A program made the position numbers and the translations under genes. Below the pieces are notes generated by a model. The model saw only the letters and a list, made by a program, of their open reading frames with translations. It was not told the DNA's origin and did not search any database. Of a DNA stretch of 64,000 nt, positions 8,404-17,997 are shown piece after piece (positions within the stretch are counted from its first letter, which is position 1; the number at the start of each line of letters is the position of its first letter). Origin of the DNA: JAPPLB01 sp965204095 (lineage in GTDB: Bacteria; Acidobacteriota; Terriglobia; Bryobacterales; UBA6623); the NCBI GenBank assembly GCA_965204095.1, contig OZ241991.1, positions 2,046,001-2,110,000 on the forward strand. The letters are read 5' to 3'.

Positions 8404-9645
8404 ATGCCAATCAATCGACGTCAGTTCCTGGGTGCGGCGGGCGCCGCTGCGGCCGCGGTCCACGCGGCATGCGAAAGCCAGGGGGGCGCTTCCCCCACGC
8501 TTTCCGACATCGCTTCGATTCGTGAGCGGTACCCGCGGGTGATGCGGCAGGCGTACCTCGACACGGCGGCGCACTGCCCGCTGAGTACCCACACCCGCGA
8601 GGGGATGCAGAAGTATATGGACTTCCACATGTACGGCGGCGGAGAAGGCCGCGGCGAGTACGCCGGGGAGGCGATGCGTGCCGTCAAGCCGCAGTTCGCG
8701 CGCATGATCGGCGCGAAGCCGTCGGAGATCGCCTTCGTCCAGAACACGAAAGCGGGTGAGGACATCGTGGTGAACGGCCTGGACATTGAGGCCGCGGGCG
8801 GCAACGTCGTCACGAACGACCTGCACTACGCCGGCTCGATCCACAGCTTCCTCGGCCGCAGGAAAGCCGGCATGGATGTTCGGATCGTCAAGTCGAAGAA
8901 CTGGGTCACCGACCTTGACGCCATGGAAGCCGCGATCGACAAGAAGACCAGGCTCGTCGCGATCACCTTGGTCTCGAACGTCAACGGCCATATCGAAGAC
9001 GCCAGGGCCATCACCGGGATGGCGCACGCGAACGGCGGGTATGTCTACGCCGACATCATTCAGGCCGCGGGCGCCATCCCGATCGACGTCAAGGCGCTCG
9101 GCCTCGATTTCGCCGCTTGCTCGAATTACAAGTGGCTCCAGGGTTGCCGCGGCTCAGGCTTTCTGTACGTCCGCGAGGAACTGCAAGGCACGGCGGTGAA
9201 AGACCTGCTCTTCCCCGGCTACGTTCGCTTCAACTACCCGCCGTGGGTGGACCCCGCCGACGGCAACGAAGATCCCATGCCCTTTTCCCCGCCCACGAAC
9301 GCCGGCCGGTACCAGCCGGGCAATACGGCCCGCGAGGGTTACTGCGGCCAGTATGAGTCGTTCAAGGTGATGGAGGCGATCGGCGTCGAAAACATGCTGG
9401 CGCATACGATGGCCCTCGTCGACCGCATCCGCAAGGAGCTTCCCGAGAGCAGGTATCGGTGCATCACGCCCGAGGGCGCTCGAAGTCCGATCCTCGTCTT
9501 TATCCCGGCGGACTACGAGGGAACGCAAGCCCGGCTGAAACAGGCGAACGTTCAGGCGACCATGACGGGGAATCGTTTGCGGATCTCGCCCAACATCTAC
9601 AACAACCAGGAAGATGTCGACAAGCTGCTCGACGCCCTGGTGTGA
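8404..9645 (+). CDS. Class V aminotransferase, Tat-exported lipoprotein (paralog 2)
   Basis: A 413-residue fold-type I PLP enzyme and first gene of a six-gene operon. The leader has a strong GGGGAGGGGAG site. The Tat motif is NRRQFL, followed by an Ala-rich hydrophobic run and Cys23 (HAAC). The PLP residues are conserved: Asp in ADIIQ and Lys243 in NYKWLQG. It shares long identical blocks with paralogs 1, 3 and 4 but differs in the loop after ELQGTAV, which in this fold helps shape the substrate pocket, so the four may have diverged in specificity (inference). The next gene starts 11 bases after its stop. Confidence 0.88.
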   Translation: MPINRRQFLGAAGAAAAAVHAACESQGGASPTLSDIASIRERYPRVMRQAYLDTAAHCPLSTHTREGMQKYMDFHMYGGGEGRGEYAGEAMRAVKPQFARMIGAKPSEIAFVQNTKAGEDIVVNGLDIEAAGGNVVTNDLHYAGSIHSFLGRRKAGMDVRIVKSKNWVTDLDAMEAAIDKKTRLVAITLVSNVNGHIEDARAITGMAHANGGYVYADIIQAAGAIPIDVKALGLDFAACSNYKWLQGCRGSGFLYVREELQGTAVKDLLFPGYVRFNYPPWVDPADGNEDPMPFSPPTNAGRYQPGNTAREGYCGQYESFKVMEAIGVENMLAHTMALVDRIRKELPESRYRCITPEGARSPILVFIPADYEGTQARLKQANVQATMTGNRLRISPNIYNNQEDVDKLLDALV

Positions 9646-9656
9646 AAGGAGCGGCC

Positions 9657-10925
9657 ATGAACTTCAATCGAAGATCGTTTCTTGCGGGAGGCGTCGCGGC
9701 GTCCGTGGCGTCGCAGCTCGGATGCGGCCGGGAAAGTGATCCCGCGCCGGTGCTCGGCGACCTCCACAGCGCGCGCCGCGACTTCCCGCGGTCCGAGAAC
9801 GGCGTGTACATGAATCACGCCTCGCAGCACCCCCTCAGCGTGCAATCGGCACGGGCCATGCGGCAGTACGCCGACTACCTCGCGAACGAGTGCTCGCGAG
9901 CCGGCTGGTACGAGGTGTCGGACGAAGCGAAGGCGCTTGGCGGCGCATACAAGCGTGAAGTCAAGGAGCTGTTCGCCAAGCTGATCAACGCCCGGCCGTC
10001 TGAGATCGCCTTCTGCCTGAGTACGACCGTCGGCGAGAACATGGTCGTGAACGGCATGGGCATTCAGGAGTCCGGCGGCAATGTCGTGACGAACGATCTG
10101 CACTATTCGAGCTGCCTGTACAACTACAAGATGCGCCAGCAGCGGGGCCTCGACGTGCGCATCGTCAAGCACCGGGACTGGCGGCTCGACCCGGCCGACT
10201 TCGAAAAGGTCATCGACGACAAGACGAAGCTCGTCGCGCTGACGCTGGTTTCGAACGTCAATGGGCTGCTCGCTCCGGTGAAGGAGATCGCCGGCATCGC
10301 GCATCGCAACGGTGCTTATGTCTACGCCGACATCATCCAGGCCTGTGGAGCCGTGCCCATCGATGTGCAGGCCATGGGAATCGACTTTGCCGCCTGCTCG
10401 ACCTACAAGTGGCTGATGGGACTGCGCGGCTTCGCCTACCTCTATGTCAAGGAGGACCTGCAGGGAACCGTCGTGCAGCCTGTGCAGTTCGGAGGAGGCG
10501 TGAGCTTCAATTACGAGCCCTGGGTCGAAGATCCCGACTCCGGCAAGGGCGAGATCGTCTACCGGCCGAAGCAGAAGGCTTCACAGTACGAAGTGGGCAA
10601 CGTGTCGAGTGTTGGATGCGTTTGCCAACAGGAGGCTCTGAACTTCATCCACCGGGTCGGCGTGGATGAGATTCAGGCGCACGTGGCCCCCTTGACCGGG
10701 TTCCTGCAAGAGGAGATGCCGAAGATCGGGTACGCTTCGATCACCCCGAGTGGCAATCGAAGCCCGATCACGACCTTTCGCGTTCCTGATCCGAAAGAGG
10801 CCGAGCGGCGGCTCAAGGAAGCCCATATCGAGGTCACGCTGCGGTTCGGCAATCAGATGCGCGTATCGGTGTCGGTGATGAACAACCTGCAGGACGTCGA
10901 GGCTCTGGTGGCGGCGCTGGCCTAG
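9657..10925 (+). CDS. Class V aminotransferase, Tat-exported lipoprotein (paralog 3)
   Basis: 422 residues. The ATG at 9657 is chosen over upstream in-frame starts because AAAGGAGC precedes it and because it begins directly with the Tat motif MNFNRRSFLAGG. Cys23 in QLGC is a lipobox Cys. The PLP signature ADIIQACG and Schiff-base Lys251 in TYKWLMG are intact, as are NVVTNDLHY and the VSNVNG block. It lies 11 bases after paralog 2 and 36 before paralog 4, so it is clearly co-transcribed. Substrate unknown. Confidence 0.88.
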   Translation: MNFNRRSFLAGGVAASVASQLGCGRESDPAPVLGDLHSARRDFPRSENGVYMNHASQHPLSVQSARAMRQYADYLANECSRAGWYEVSDEAKALGGAYKREVKELFAKLINARPSEIAFCLSTTVGENMVVNGMGIQESGGNVVTNDLHYSSCLYNYKMRQQRGLDVRIVKHRDWRLDPADFEKVIDDKTKLVALTLVSNVNGLLAPVKEIAGIAHRNGAYVYADIIQACGAVPIDVQAMGIDFAACSTYKWLMGLRGFAYLYVKEDLQGTVVQPVQFGGGVSFNYEPWVEDPDSGKGEIVYRPKQKASQYEVGNVSSVGCVCQQEALNFIHRVGVDEIQAHVAPLTGFLQEEMPKIGYASITPSGNRSPITTFRVPDPKEAERRLKEAHIEVTLRFGNQMRVSVSVMNNLQDVEALVAALA

Positions 10926-10961
10926 ATGAAATATCACGGACCCGATCGACGGAGCAACCCT

Positions 10962-12221
10962 ATGAACTTTGATCGACGCGATTTCCTGGCCGGTTCCGCC
11001 GCGCTCGGCTCCGGCATGTTCTTTGGTTGCAGTGCGGCGGATTCCAAGATCGCCGACGCTGCGCTCACGGCGGAAAATGCCGACTTTGCAACCGCCCGGG
11101 CTGCTTTCCCCTGGTCAACGAAGCAGGCCTTTCTCAACAACGCCGGCCGGCATCCCTGCGGCGTCCACTCCGTCAACGCGGCCCGCAGGTATCTCGACTA
11201 CATCCTTGACGGCCCGGGAGACGGCGCCGGCTTCGGCGAAAGGCAATTCCACGAAGTGAAGGAGCTGTATGGCGAACTCATCAACGCCAAGGCGTCTGAA
11301 ATCGCGCTCGTGCAAAGCACGCTGATCGGCGAGAACCTCGTCGCTCTCGGTCTGGGCCTGCACGACGGCAAGGGCAACGTCGTCACCGACGAGCTGCACT
11401 ATCACGGCGGAAGCTATATCTACCGCCGCCTGCAGGACGCCGGGCTCGAATTGCGGATCATCAAGCAGAAGGACTGGCAGGTCACTCCTGAGCAGTACGA
11501 GCGTGCAATCGACAACGACACCAAGCTTGTCTCGCTGACCCTGGTTTCGAACATCAACGGGTTCCTCTACGACTCCAGGGCCATCAGCGAGATCGCGCAC
11601 GCCAACGGCGCCTACGTATATGCCGACGTCGTCCAGGCGGCCGGCTGTATTCCCGTGGACATGCGGGCCATGGGGATCGACTTCTGCTCGGCTTCGACCT
11701 ACAAGTGGCTGATGGGGATGCGCGGCATCGGGCTGTTCTACGTGCGGGAAGAACTTCAGGGTGACGTGCTCAAGCCGATGATGTACGGGGACAAGCAATA
11801 CTCGAACTTCGAGTTCCACTACTTTCCGGGGAGCCCGCCGGGTGAGACCCCGATCAGCTATCAACCGCGCGGCGGGGCGCAAATGTACGAGGTCGGCAAC
11901 GTCTCGAACATCGCCGGCGCGGCGCAGCGCGAAGCGCTCAAGTACATTCTCAAGCTCGGTGTCGGCAACATCCTCGCCCACGCCAGGCCCATGTGCGACA
12001 AGCTGATCGAGGAGTTGCCGAAACTCGGTTACCCTTGCATCACGCCGCCGGGCAGCCCTACGCCCATCACGGCTTTTCTCGTCGAGAATCCCGAAGAAAC
12101 CAGCGCCAGACTGAAAGCCGCCAAAGTCGCCGCCAAGGTCAAGTGGAAGCAGATGCGCGTCTCGCCCTCCGTCTTCAACACGATGGCCGACGTGGACCGG
12201 TTGCTGGATGCGTTATCCTGA
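10962..12221 (+). CDS. Class V aminotransferase, Tat-exported lipoprotein (paralog 4)
   Basis: 419 residues. The ATG at 10962 has GGAG seven bases upstream and starts with MNFDRRDFLAGS, almost the same Tat peptide as paralog 3; Cys23 in FFGC is the lipobox Cys. Key PLP residues are Asp in ADVVQ and Lys248 in TYKWLMG. It is the most divergent of the array in the central region (VVTDELHYHGG) but aligns end to end. The gap to the metallohydrolase gene is 43 bases. Four tandem paralogs with conserved catalytic residues argue for four functional enzymes rather than decay. Confidence 0.88.
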   Translation: MNFDRRDFLAGSAALGSGMFFGCSAADSKIADAALTAENADFATARAAFPWSTKQAFLNNAGRHPCGVHSVNAARRYLDYILDGPGDGAGFGERQFHEVKELYGELINAKASEIALVQSTLIGENLVALGLGLHDGKGNVVTDELHYHGGSYIYRRLQDAGLELRIIKQKDWQVTPEQYERAIDNDTKLVSLTLVSNINGFLYDSRAISEIAHANGAYVYADVVQAAGCIPVDMRAMGIDFCSASTYKWLMGMRGIGLFYVREELQGDVLKPMMYGDKQYSNFEFHYFPGSPPGETPISYQPRGGAQMYEVGNVSNIAGAAQREALKYILKLGVGNILAHARPMCDKLIEELPKLGYPCITPPGSPTPITAFLVENPEETSARLKAAKVAAKVKWKQMRVSPSVFNTMADVDRLLDALS

Positions 12222-12264
12222 CCGGTCGTTGAGATCGGCAATTGGAAAATTCCCGGGAGTCGCT

Positions 12265-14781
12265 ATGAATCGCTATCGCCGCAGTGTTGTCGCCCTTCTT
12301 TGCCTGACCGTTTGCATCACCTCCGGGCTGGCGCAGTTCCCGGCCAGGAACCGCTATTCCGGAGGGTACATGTACAACTTCTACATGCCGCCGAGCGCCA
12401 GCACGCCCTGGCGGCCGGCGTGGTCGCCCGACGGCAAGGAGATCGCTTTCTCCATGTCGGGCTCCCTATGGAAGATCAAGGTCGGCGACACCACTGCCTA
12501 CGAGCTGACCGCGAACAAGACCTACGACTCCGCACCGGCTTGGTCGCCCGACGGCCGCTGGATCGTTTATACCGCCGAAGACGGCCAGGGCATCAACTTG
12601 ATGCTCTACAACGTCGCCACCGGCGAAAGCACCGCCGTCACCAAGGGCGGCCAACTGTACGCCGACCCCGTCTGGTCGCCGGACGGCAACACGCTGGCCT
12701 ACGTTCACAACGACCCCCGGAGCCGTTTCCACATCTACACTCGTTCGTTCGACAACGGCTCCTTCGGCGAGCAGGTCCGTATCACCGAGCCCAACGATTT
12801 CGGACGCGGGCGCCTCTACTTCGGGCGCTACGACGACCACATTCAGCCCACGTTCTCGCCCGACGGCAAGGAGATCATCCTCGTTTCGAACCGCGGCATC
12901 ACACTGGGCTCCGGCGCTATCTGGCGCGCGCCGCTCGAACCGGACGCCATGGCGAAAGCCAATCGCATCCTGCGCGAAGAGACGCTCTATCGCACCAGGC
13001 CGAACTGGTCGCACGACGGCAAGCGCATCCTCTACGCCTCGCATCGCGGCAGCCAATACACCAACCTCTACGTCCATCCCGTGCATGAAGGCGAGCCGCT
13101 GCAACTCACTCGCAATCCCTGGGACCACTTCGACCCGGCCTGGTCGCCCGACGGCGAATGGATCGCTTACATCTCGAACGAGCACGGTCTCTCCGAGCTC
13201 CGCTTGCTCAAGACCTTCGGCGGCACCGACGAGAAAGTCGAGATCAAGCGCCGCGTCTGGCGCCGCCCGATGGGCCGCATCGAAGTGTTCGTCAAAGACG
13301 ACACGACCGGCGAGCTCACCGAATCGCGGGTCTACATGAAGGCCTCCGACGGCAAGATCTACGCGCCGGAGAACACCTACCAGCGGGTCGCCGCCCGCGC
13401 CGCCAAAGAAGACTTCTTCCACGCCCCCGGGCACTTTATCGCCGAGGTGCCGATCGGCGAGCTGATCCTCGAAGCCACAAAGGGGCCTGAGTACTGGCCG
13501 TCCCAAGGCAACTTCTACGTCCACCCGAAAGGCGTCACGCGAATCGAGCTCGAACTCACGCGGATGGCCAACATGAACGCCATGGGCTGGTGGAGCGGCT
13601 CGGACCATGTCCATATGAACTACGGCGGCAACCTCAACAACACGCCCGAGTACATGTTGTTCGAGGCCAAGGCGGAAGACCTGGACCACGTCGGCTGGAA
13701 GATCGCCAACAAGGACAACCGCGTCTTCGACACGCAGTACTACAAGGGAGAACCGCTGCACCCCCTCTCCGACGGCCAGTACCTGATCTCGTTCGGCGAG
13801 GAATACCGTCCAGCCTGGTACGGCCACATCAACTTCATCAATCTCACCAAGCACCTCATTTCGCCGTTCACGACCGCTTACGAGGACACCGGCATCGCCA
13901 GCCTCTATCCGAGCAACACCGACATGTTCGCCCTGGCGCGCAAGCAGGGGGCCCTCGGCGGGCACGTCCACCCGTTTTCACGCGAACCTTCGATGGACTC
14001 GGAATACCGCGTTGCCCAGACGTACGCCGTGGACGTCGCCCTCGGCTCGTTCGAGTTCCTCGAAGTGCTGACCAGCGCCAGGCACTACACGGCGACGTCG
14101 AAGGTCTGGCATCGCTCGCTGAACTGCGGCTTCAAGGTGACGGCTTCAGCCGGTGAAGATTCGATCCTGAACCTGCAGGCTACACCGCCGATCGGCGCCG
14201 CCCGCATGTATGCCTACCTGGGAGAAAAACTCACCTGGGATGGATGGGTGGAAGCGGTCCGGGAGGGCTGGACGTTCGTCACCAATGGCCCGCTGATCCA
14301 GTTCACGATCAACGGCGAGATCCCTGGGGCGGAGATTCGTTTGCCTGCGGATGGCGGCTCGGTCGAGGTGCGCGCGACGCTCGAGTCGATCGTCCCGCTC
14401 GAAACGTTCGAGATCATCCGCAACGGCAAGGTCATCGAGTCGATTCCTCTGGACTACGACAATCAGAAAGCGGTCTTCGAGAAACGGATCGAAGTGACCG
14501 AAAGCGGCTGGTATACCCTCAAGGCCGCCGGCGCCGGCATCAAGCACCCCATCGACGATGCCTATCCTGTCGCCGAAACGAGTCCGATCTACGTTTATGT
14601 CGGCGACCAGCCCATCCGCTCGAAAGAAGATGCCGAATACTTCATCCAGTGGATTAACGACCTGATCACGCTCTGGGACGGCTATGAGTACTGGAGATCG
14701 GACCGCGAGAAGGAGCACGTCCTCGGGCAGTTCCGCGAGGCCTTGGCGGTGTTCGAAAAGCGCCGGGACGAGGCGCGATAA
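12265..14781 (+). CDS. Secreted TolB-like beta-propeller fused to CehA/McbA-type metallohydrolase (PHP-like)
   Basis: 838 residues from the ATG at 12265 (GGGAG upstream); the N-terminus MNRYRRSVVALLCL to GLAQ is a signal peptide. Residues about 45-350 carry repeated WSPDGK/WSHDGK motifs of a TolB-like propeller. The C-terminal half matches CehA/McbA metallohydrolases, PHP-type phosphoesterase relatives: SGSDHVHMNYGG with His448 and His450 as likely metal ligands, and GGHVHPF with His567 and His569. CehA and McbA hydrolyse the carbamate carbaryl, but most members have no known substrate. It follows the aminotransferases and precedes a gamma-glutamyltransferase, so hydrolysis of a phosphoester, carbamate or amide in the periplasm is plausible. 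Confidence 0.85.
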   Translation: MNRYRRSVVALLCLTVCITSGLAQFPARNRYSGGYMYNFYMPPSASTPWRPAWSPDGKEIAFSMSGSLWKIKVGDTTAYELTANKTYDSAPAWSPDGRWIVYTAEDGQGINLMLYNVATGESTAVTKGGQLYADPVWSPDGNTLAYVHNDPRSRFHIYTRSFDNGSFGEQVRITEPNDFGRGRLYFGRYDDHIQPTFSPDGKEIILVSNRGITLGSGAIWRAPLEPDAMAKANRILREETLYRTRPNWSHDGKRILYASHRGSQYTNLYVHPVHEGEPLQLTRNPWDHFDPAWSPDGEWIAYISNEHGLSELRLLKTFGGTDEKVEIKRRVWRRPMGRIEVFVKDDTTGELTESRVYMKASDGKIYAPENTYQRVAARAAKEDFFHAPGHFIAEVPIGELILEATKGPEYWPSQGNFYVHPKGVTRIELELTRMANMNAMGWWSGSDHVHMNYGGNLNNTPEYMLFEAKAEDLDHVGWKIANKDNRVFDTQYYKGEPLHPLSDGQYLISFGEEYRPAWYGHINFINLTKHLISPFTTAYEDTGIASLYPSNTDMFALARKQGALGGHVHPFSREPSMDSEYRVAQTYAVDVALGSFEFLEVLTSARHYTATSKVWHRSLNCGFKVTASAGEDSILNLQATPPIGAARMYAYLGEKLTWDGWVEAVREGWTFVTNGPLIQFTINGEIPGAEIRLPADGGSVEVRATLESIVPLETFEIIRNGKVIESIPLDYDNQKAVFEKRIEVTESGWYTLKAAGAGIKHPIDDAYPVAETSPIYVYVGDQPIRSKEDAEYFIQWINDLITLWDGYEYWRSDREKEHVLGQFREALAVFEKRRDEAR

Positions 14782-14851
14782 AGCAGAGTGGTCGGGCTTG
14801 TCCGTGTAGGCGGGGAAGGCGCGGTCGATCGGAGTGACGAAGGAGCAGCCA

Positions 14852-16492
14852 ATGACTCGGCGCATGCGACGCAGAACCCTCTTGAAGCTGGCCGGAAGCG
14901 CCGCGGCGGCGCAGGCTTTGGCAGCGCAAGGCGAATCCGGCGATGTCATCATCAGCGAGCTCGGAGCCATCGCCGTCGGTCGCGCGCCGACGGCCGCGCG
15001 CGCCGGGCATGACCTCTTCGCGCAAGGCGGCAATGCCGTGGACGCGGCTGTCGCCGCGGCCTTGACCGCGGCCGTTGTTGAACCCGCCTCGTGCGGCATC
15101 GCAGGGTACGGCACTCACATCACGATCGGCCGGGCCGACGGCAAGGTCGCTTGCATCGATGCCAACTCCATGGCTCCTCAGGCCGCCCGTCCTGATATGT
15201 TCAAGCACGACGGCACAGGGCAGGTCCCTGGCAAGGTCAACTACTACGGCTGGCTTGCCGCCGGCATCCCCGGCGTTATGGCGGGACTCCAGGCGGCGCT
15301 CGACGGCTACGGCGAGAAGAAGCTGGGCGACGTTGCCGCATCGGCGATCCGTTACGCCCGCGACGGGTTCGTCGTTAACGAACGGGTTGCCGGATCGTTT
15401 CAAGGCTCTGCCGAGCACTTCCGCCGCGACCCGGCCTCGAAGAAGCTCTACTTCCACGGGGATGAGCCGATCCGCGCAGGGCAGAGGTATCGCAACCCGG
15501 ACCTCGCCTCCATGCTCGAAACGCTGGCCGGCCGCGGCACCGCCGATTCCTTCTACCGGGGCGACATCGGCCGCCGGATCGCCGCTGCGTTTCAAGAGCA
15601 CGGCGGCATCGCTACGGCTGACGATTTCGCTGCCTACGAAGCCAGGCAGGTCGAAACCAACCAACTCTCGTGGCGCGGCTACTCGATGCACACCGCTCCC
15701 GTCAGCGCCGGCGGCCTTTCGACTTTGCAGGCGCTGGCTATCGTGAAGGCTCTGAAATGGGAAGAGTGGCCGGCAACGCACAAAAAGAACCACGCCCCGC
15801 TCGAGGCTCTGCGGCTCGTCTGGGCCGACCGCTTTCGGTATTTTGGAGACCCGGAACACGTCGATGTCCCCGTTGCGCGCCTGCTCTCTGACGATTACGT
15901 CCGAGAGCTCGCGGACAAGGTCGAAAGCTCCGTGAAAGCCGGCCGCCCCATCGAGCAGGACTTCGATTCCTACGAGCAGAGGGGCACCATTCACATCAGC
16001 TCGTCCGACCGGGAAGGCAACGTCGTGGCTGTCACGCTCACCCACGGCGGCGGTTTCGGGGCTCGCGTCACTGTGGAGGGCCTCGGGCTCACGCTCGGAC
16101 ACGGCGTCTCGCGCTTCGACCCCCGCCCGGGCCGTGCGAATTCGATCGCCCCCCGCAAGCGCCCGCTGAACAATATGACGCCCACTGTCGTTCTGCGCGA
16201 TGGCCGTCCCATCCTCGCCCTCGGAGGGCGGGGCGGACGCCGCATTCCCAACATGCTCTATTCGGCCCTGTTGCACTTCGTCGGCGAAGATCGTTCCATG
16301 CTTGAATCCGTCAACGGCCCTCGGATGCACACTCTCGGCAACATGAATCTTACTCTCGACAACCCGTGGAAAGCCGAAGACGTCGGTTTTTTCGAAAGGA
16401 TCGGGTATCGAGTCTCCCGCGGCGGAGTCGCTTTGCTCAGCGCCGCCTCTTTCGATCCGCGCACGGGAAAAGCGGCCGCGGCATTCCGCTAG
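14852..16492 (+). CDS. Gamma-glutamyltransferase family protein, Tat-exported
   Basis: 546 residues from the ATG at 14852, which has AAGGAG six bases upstream; a GTG at 14834 is in frame but less likely. The N-terminus MTRRMRRRTLLKLAG is a Tat signal. The body is an Ntn-hydrolase of the gamma-glutamyltranspeptidase family: GGNAVDAAVAAALT near the start, GIPGVMAGL, and RGTIHISSSDREGNVV, where Thr379 is the likely autoprocessing nucleophile. These enzymes cleave gamma-glutamyl amides such as glutathione and transfer the glutamyl group. The residues after the Thr (IHISS) differ from the usual TTHLSV-like context, so the substrate may not be glutathione. It fits an operon for an amino-acid-like compound. 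Confidence 0.85.
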   Translation: MTRRMRRRTLLKLAGSAAAAQALAAQGESGDVIISELGAIAVGRAPTAARAGHDLFAQGGNAVDAAVAAALTAAVVEPASCGIAGYGTHITIGRADGKVACIDANSMAPQAARPDMFKHDGTGQVPGKVNYYGWLAAGIPGVMAGLQAALDGYGEKKLGDVAASAIRYARDGFVVNERVAGSFQGSAEHFRRDPASKKLYFHGDEPIRAGQRYRNPDLASMLETLAGRGTADSFYRGDIGRRIAAAFQEHGGIATADDFAAYEARQVETNQLSWRGYSMHTAPVSAGGLSTLQALAIVKALKWEEWPATHKKNHAPLEALRLVWADRFRYFGDPEHVDVPVARLLSDDYVRELADKVESSVKAGRPIEQDFDSYEQRGTIHISSSDREGNVVAVTLTHGGGFGARVTVEGLGLTLGHGVSRFDPRPGRANSIAPRKRPLNNMTPTVVLRDGRPILALGGRGGRRIPNMLYSALLHFVGEDRSMLESVNGPRMHTLGNMNLTLDNPWKAEDVGFFERIGYRVSRGGVALLSAASFDPRTGKAAAAFR

Positions 16493-16504
16493 AGGTCTAC
16501 TACC

Positions 16505-17974
16505 ATGACGCTCCTCATTCGCTTCCTGTTGACGGCGGTTCTCTCAACCGTCTTGTCCCTCCCCTCCGCACAAGCGGACCCGATCCGGATCGGTTCGCGG
16601 CTCGAACTCTTCGTCGACGACCATGTCATCGAAAACCTGGCCGGCGGCGCGCGGCTGCGTCTTCACAGGCCGGTGCCTCGTGAGATTGCGATGGTCCTCG
16701 ATGCTCCCTGGGAGGGCAACAACTCCAACTACGTCACGGTGTTCCGTGACGGTTCGGTCTACCGCATGTACTACCGCGGCCGCCAAATGGACTTGACTGG
16801 TGACAAGCTAAAGTTTGTCCATGGCCAGGTCTACTGCTACGCGGAAAGCACCGACGGCATCCACTGGAAGAAGCCGAACCTCGGACTCTTCGAGTTCCAG
16901 GGCTCGAAAAAAAACAACATCATCTGGAACCGCGAGGGTTCTCACAACTTCGCGCCGTTCAAGGACGCCAATCCTGACGCTGCCCCCGAATCCCGATACA
17001 AGGCGCTTGGCGGGGTCAAGAGCGAGGGCGGCTTGTACGCCTTTCAGTCATCGGATGGCATTCGTTGGTCGAAGATCCAGGAGGAGCCCGTTGTGACCGA
17101 TGGCTACTTCGACTCGCAGAACCTTGCCTTCTGGGACGCCGAGCGGCGCGAATACCGCGAGTACCATCGTGAGTTTCGCGAGGGGCGCGACATCATGACC
17201 TCGACCTCCTCCGACTTTCTCGACTGGTCCGAGCCCGCCTTTCTCAAATACTCGCCCGGGCGGCTCACCCAACTCTATACGAACCAGGTCACCCCTTACC
17301 ATCGCGCGCCGCACCTGCTGCTCGGTTTCCCGACCCGTTACATCGCCGGACGCGGCCTGCTGACGCCGTTCAACGAAAGGCTCGCGCGGGTCAGCAAACG
17401 CTATGGGACCGATTACACCGACGGCGGGTTCATGGCGAGCCGTGACCGGGAAACATTCAAAGTGTGGGGTGAAGCCTTCATCCGTCCCGGTCCGATCGAA
17501 GAAGGCCGTTGGAGCTATGGCGCAAACTATCAGAACTGGGGCTTGATCGAAACGAAGCCGGCCATCGAAGGCGCACCGAACGAGCTCTCGATCTACGCCA
17601 CGGAAGGCGATGGCTGGGAGGGCCCCGGAATCAGCCTGCGGCGTTATACGCTCCGCATCGACGGGTTCGTTTCTGTCGAGGCCCCGCTGGCAGGCGGTGC
17701 GTTGCTCACGAAACCCCTTCTCTTCGATGGCAAGGAGTTGGTGATCAATTTCTCGACTTCCGCCGCCGGTAGCATCCGGGTCGAGATGCAAGACGGCAAG
17801 GGAAGGCCCATCGACGGCTTTTCTCTCGCAGACTCGATCGAGATCTACGGTGACTCCATCGAGCGGCCTGTCGCATGGAAGCAAGGAGCCGATGTCGGTT
17901 CCCTCGCCGGTAAAGACGTTCGTCTGCTCTTCGAGCTGAAAGACGCCGACCTGTTTTCGTTCCGCTTTCGCTGA
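16505..17974 (+). CDS. Secreted five-bladed beta-propeller protein (GH32/GH43-like fold)
   Basis: 489 residues with a classical signal peptide ending at QADPI. The sequence resembles a family of uncharacterised secreted proteins related to five-bladed-propeller glycosidases (GH32/43/68 clan): LELFVDDHVIE at the start, WEGN, YRMYYRG, YAESTDGIHWKKP, then a C-terminal beta-sandwich-like domain from about 400. The catalytic acids of true GH32/43 enzymes cannot be assigned with confidence. A paralog lies at 51318-52805 with the matching motifs RQLFLDD, PWEGN and SSDGLHWRKP. It is the last gene of the operon, 12 bases after the gamma-glutamyltransferase, and is convergent with the next gene 23 bases away. 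Confidence 0.75.
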   Translation: MTLLIRFLLTAVLSTVLSLPSAQADPIRIGSRLELFVDDHVIENLAGGARLRLHRPVPREIAMVLDAPWEGNNSNYVTVFRDGSVYRMYYRGRQMDLTGDKLKFVHGQVYCYAESTDGIHWKKPNLGLFEFQGSKKNNIIWNREGSHNFAPFKDANPDAAPESRYKALGGVKSEGGLYAFQSSDGIRWSKIQEEPVVTDGYFDSQNLAFWDAERREYREYHREFREGRDIMTSTSSDFLDWSEPAFLKYSPGRLTQLYTNQVTPYHRAPHLLLGFPTRYIAGRGLLTPFNERLARVSKRYGTDYTDGGFMASRDRETFKVWGEAFIRPGPIEEGRWSYGANYQNWGLIETKPAIEGAPNELSIYATEGDGWEGPGISLRRYTLRIDGFVSVEAPLAGGALLTKPLLFDGKELVINFSTSAAGSIRVEMQDGKGRPIDGFSLADSIEIYGDSIERPVAWKQGADVGSLAGKDVRLLFELKDADLFSFRFR

Positions 17975-17997
17975 AACGCCGGGCCTTGCGGGGCGCT

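Noticed and set aside
12466..13971. 501-codon antisense frame inside the metallohydrolase gene
   Set aside because: A high-GC shadow frame; the sense product has clear domains and catalytic motifs.
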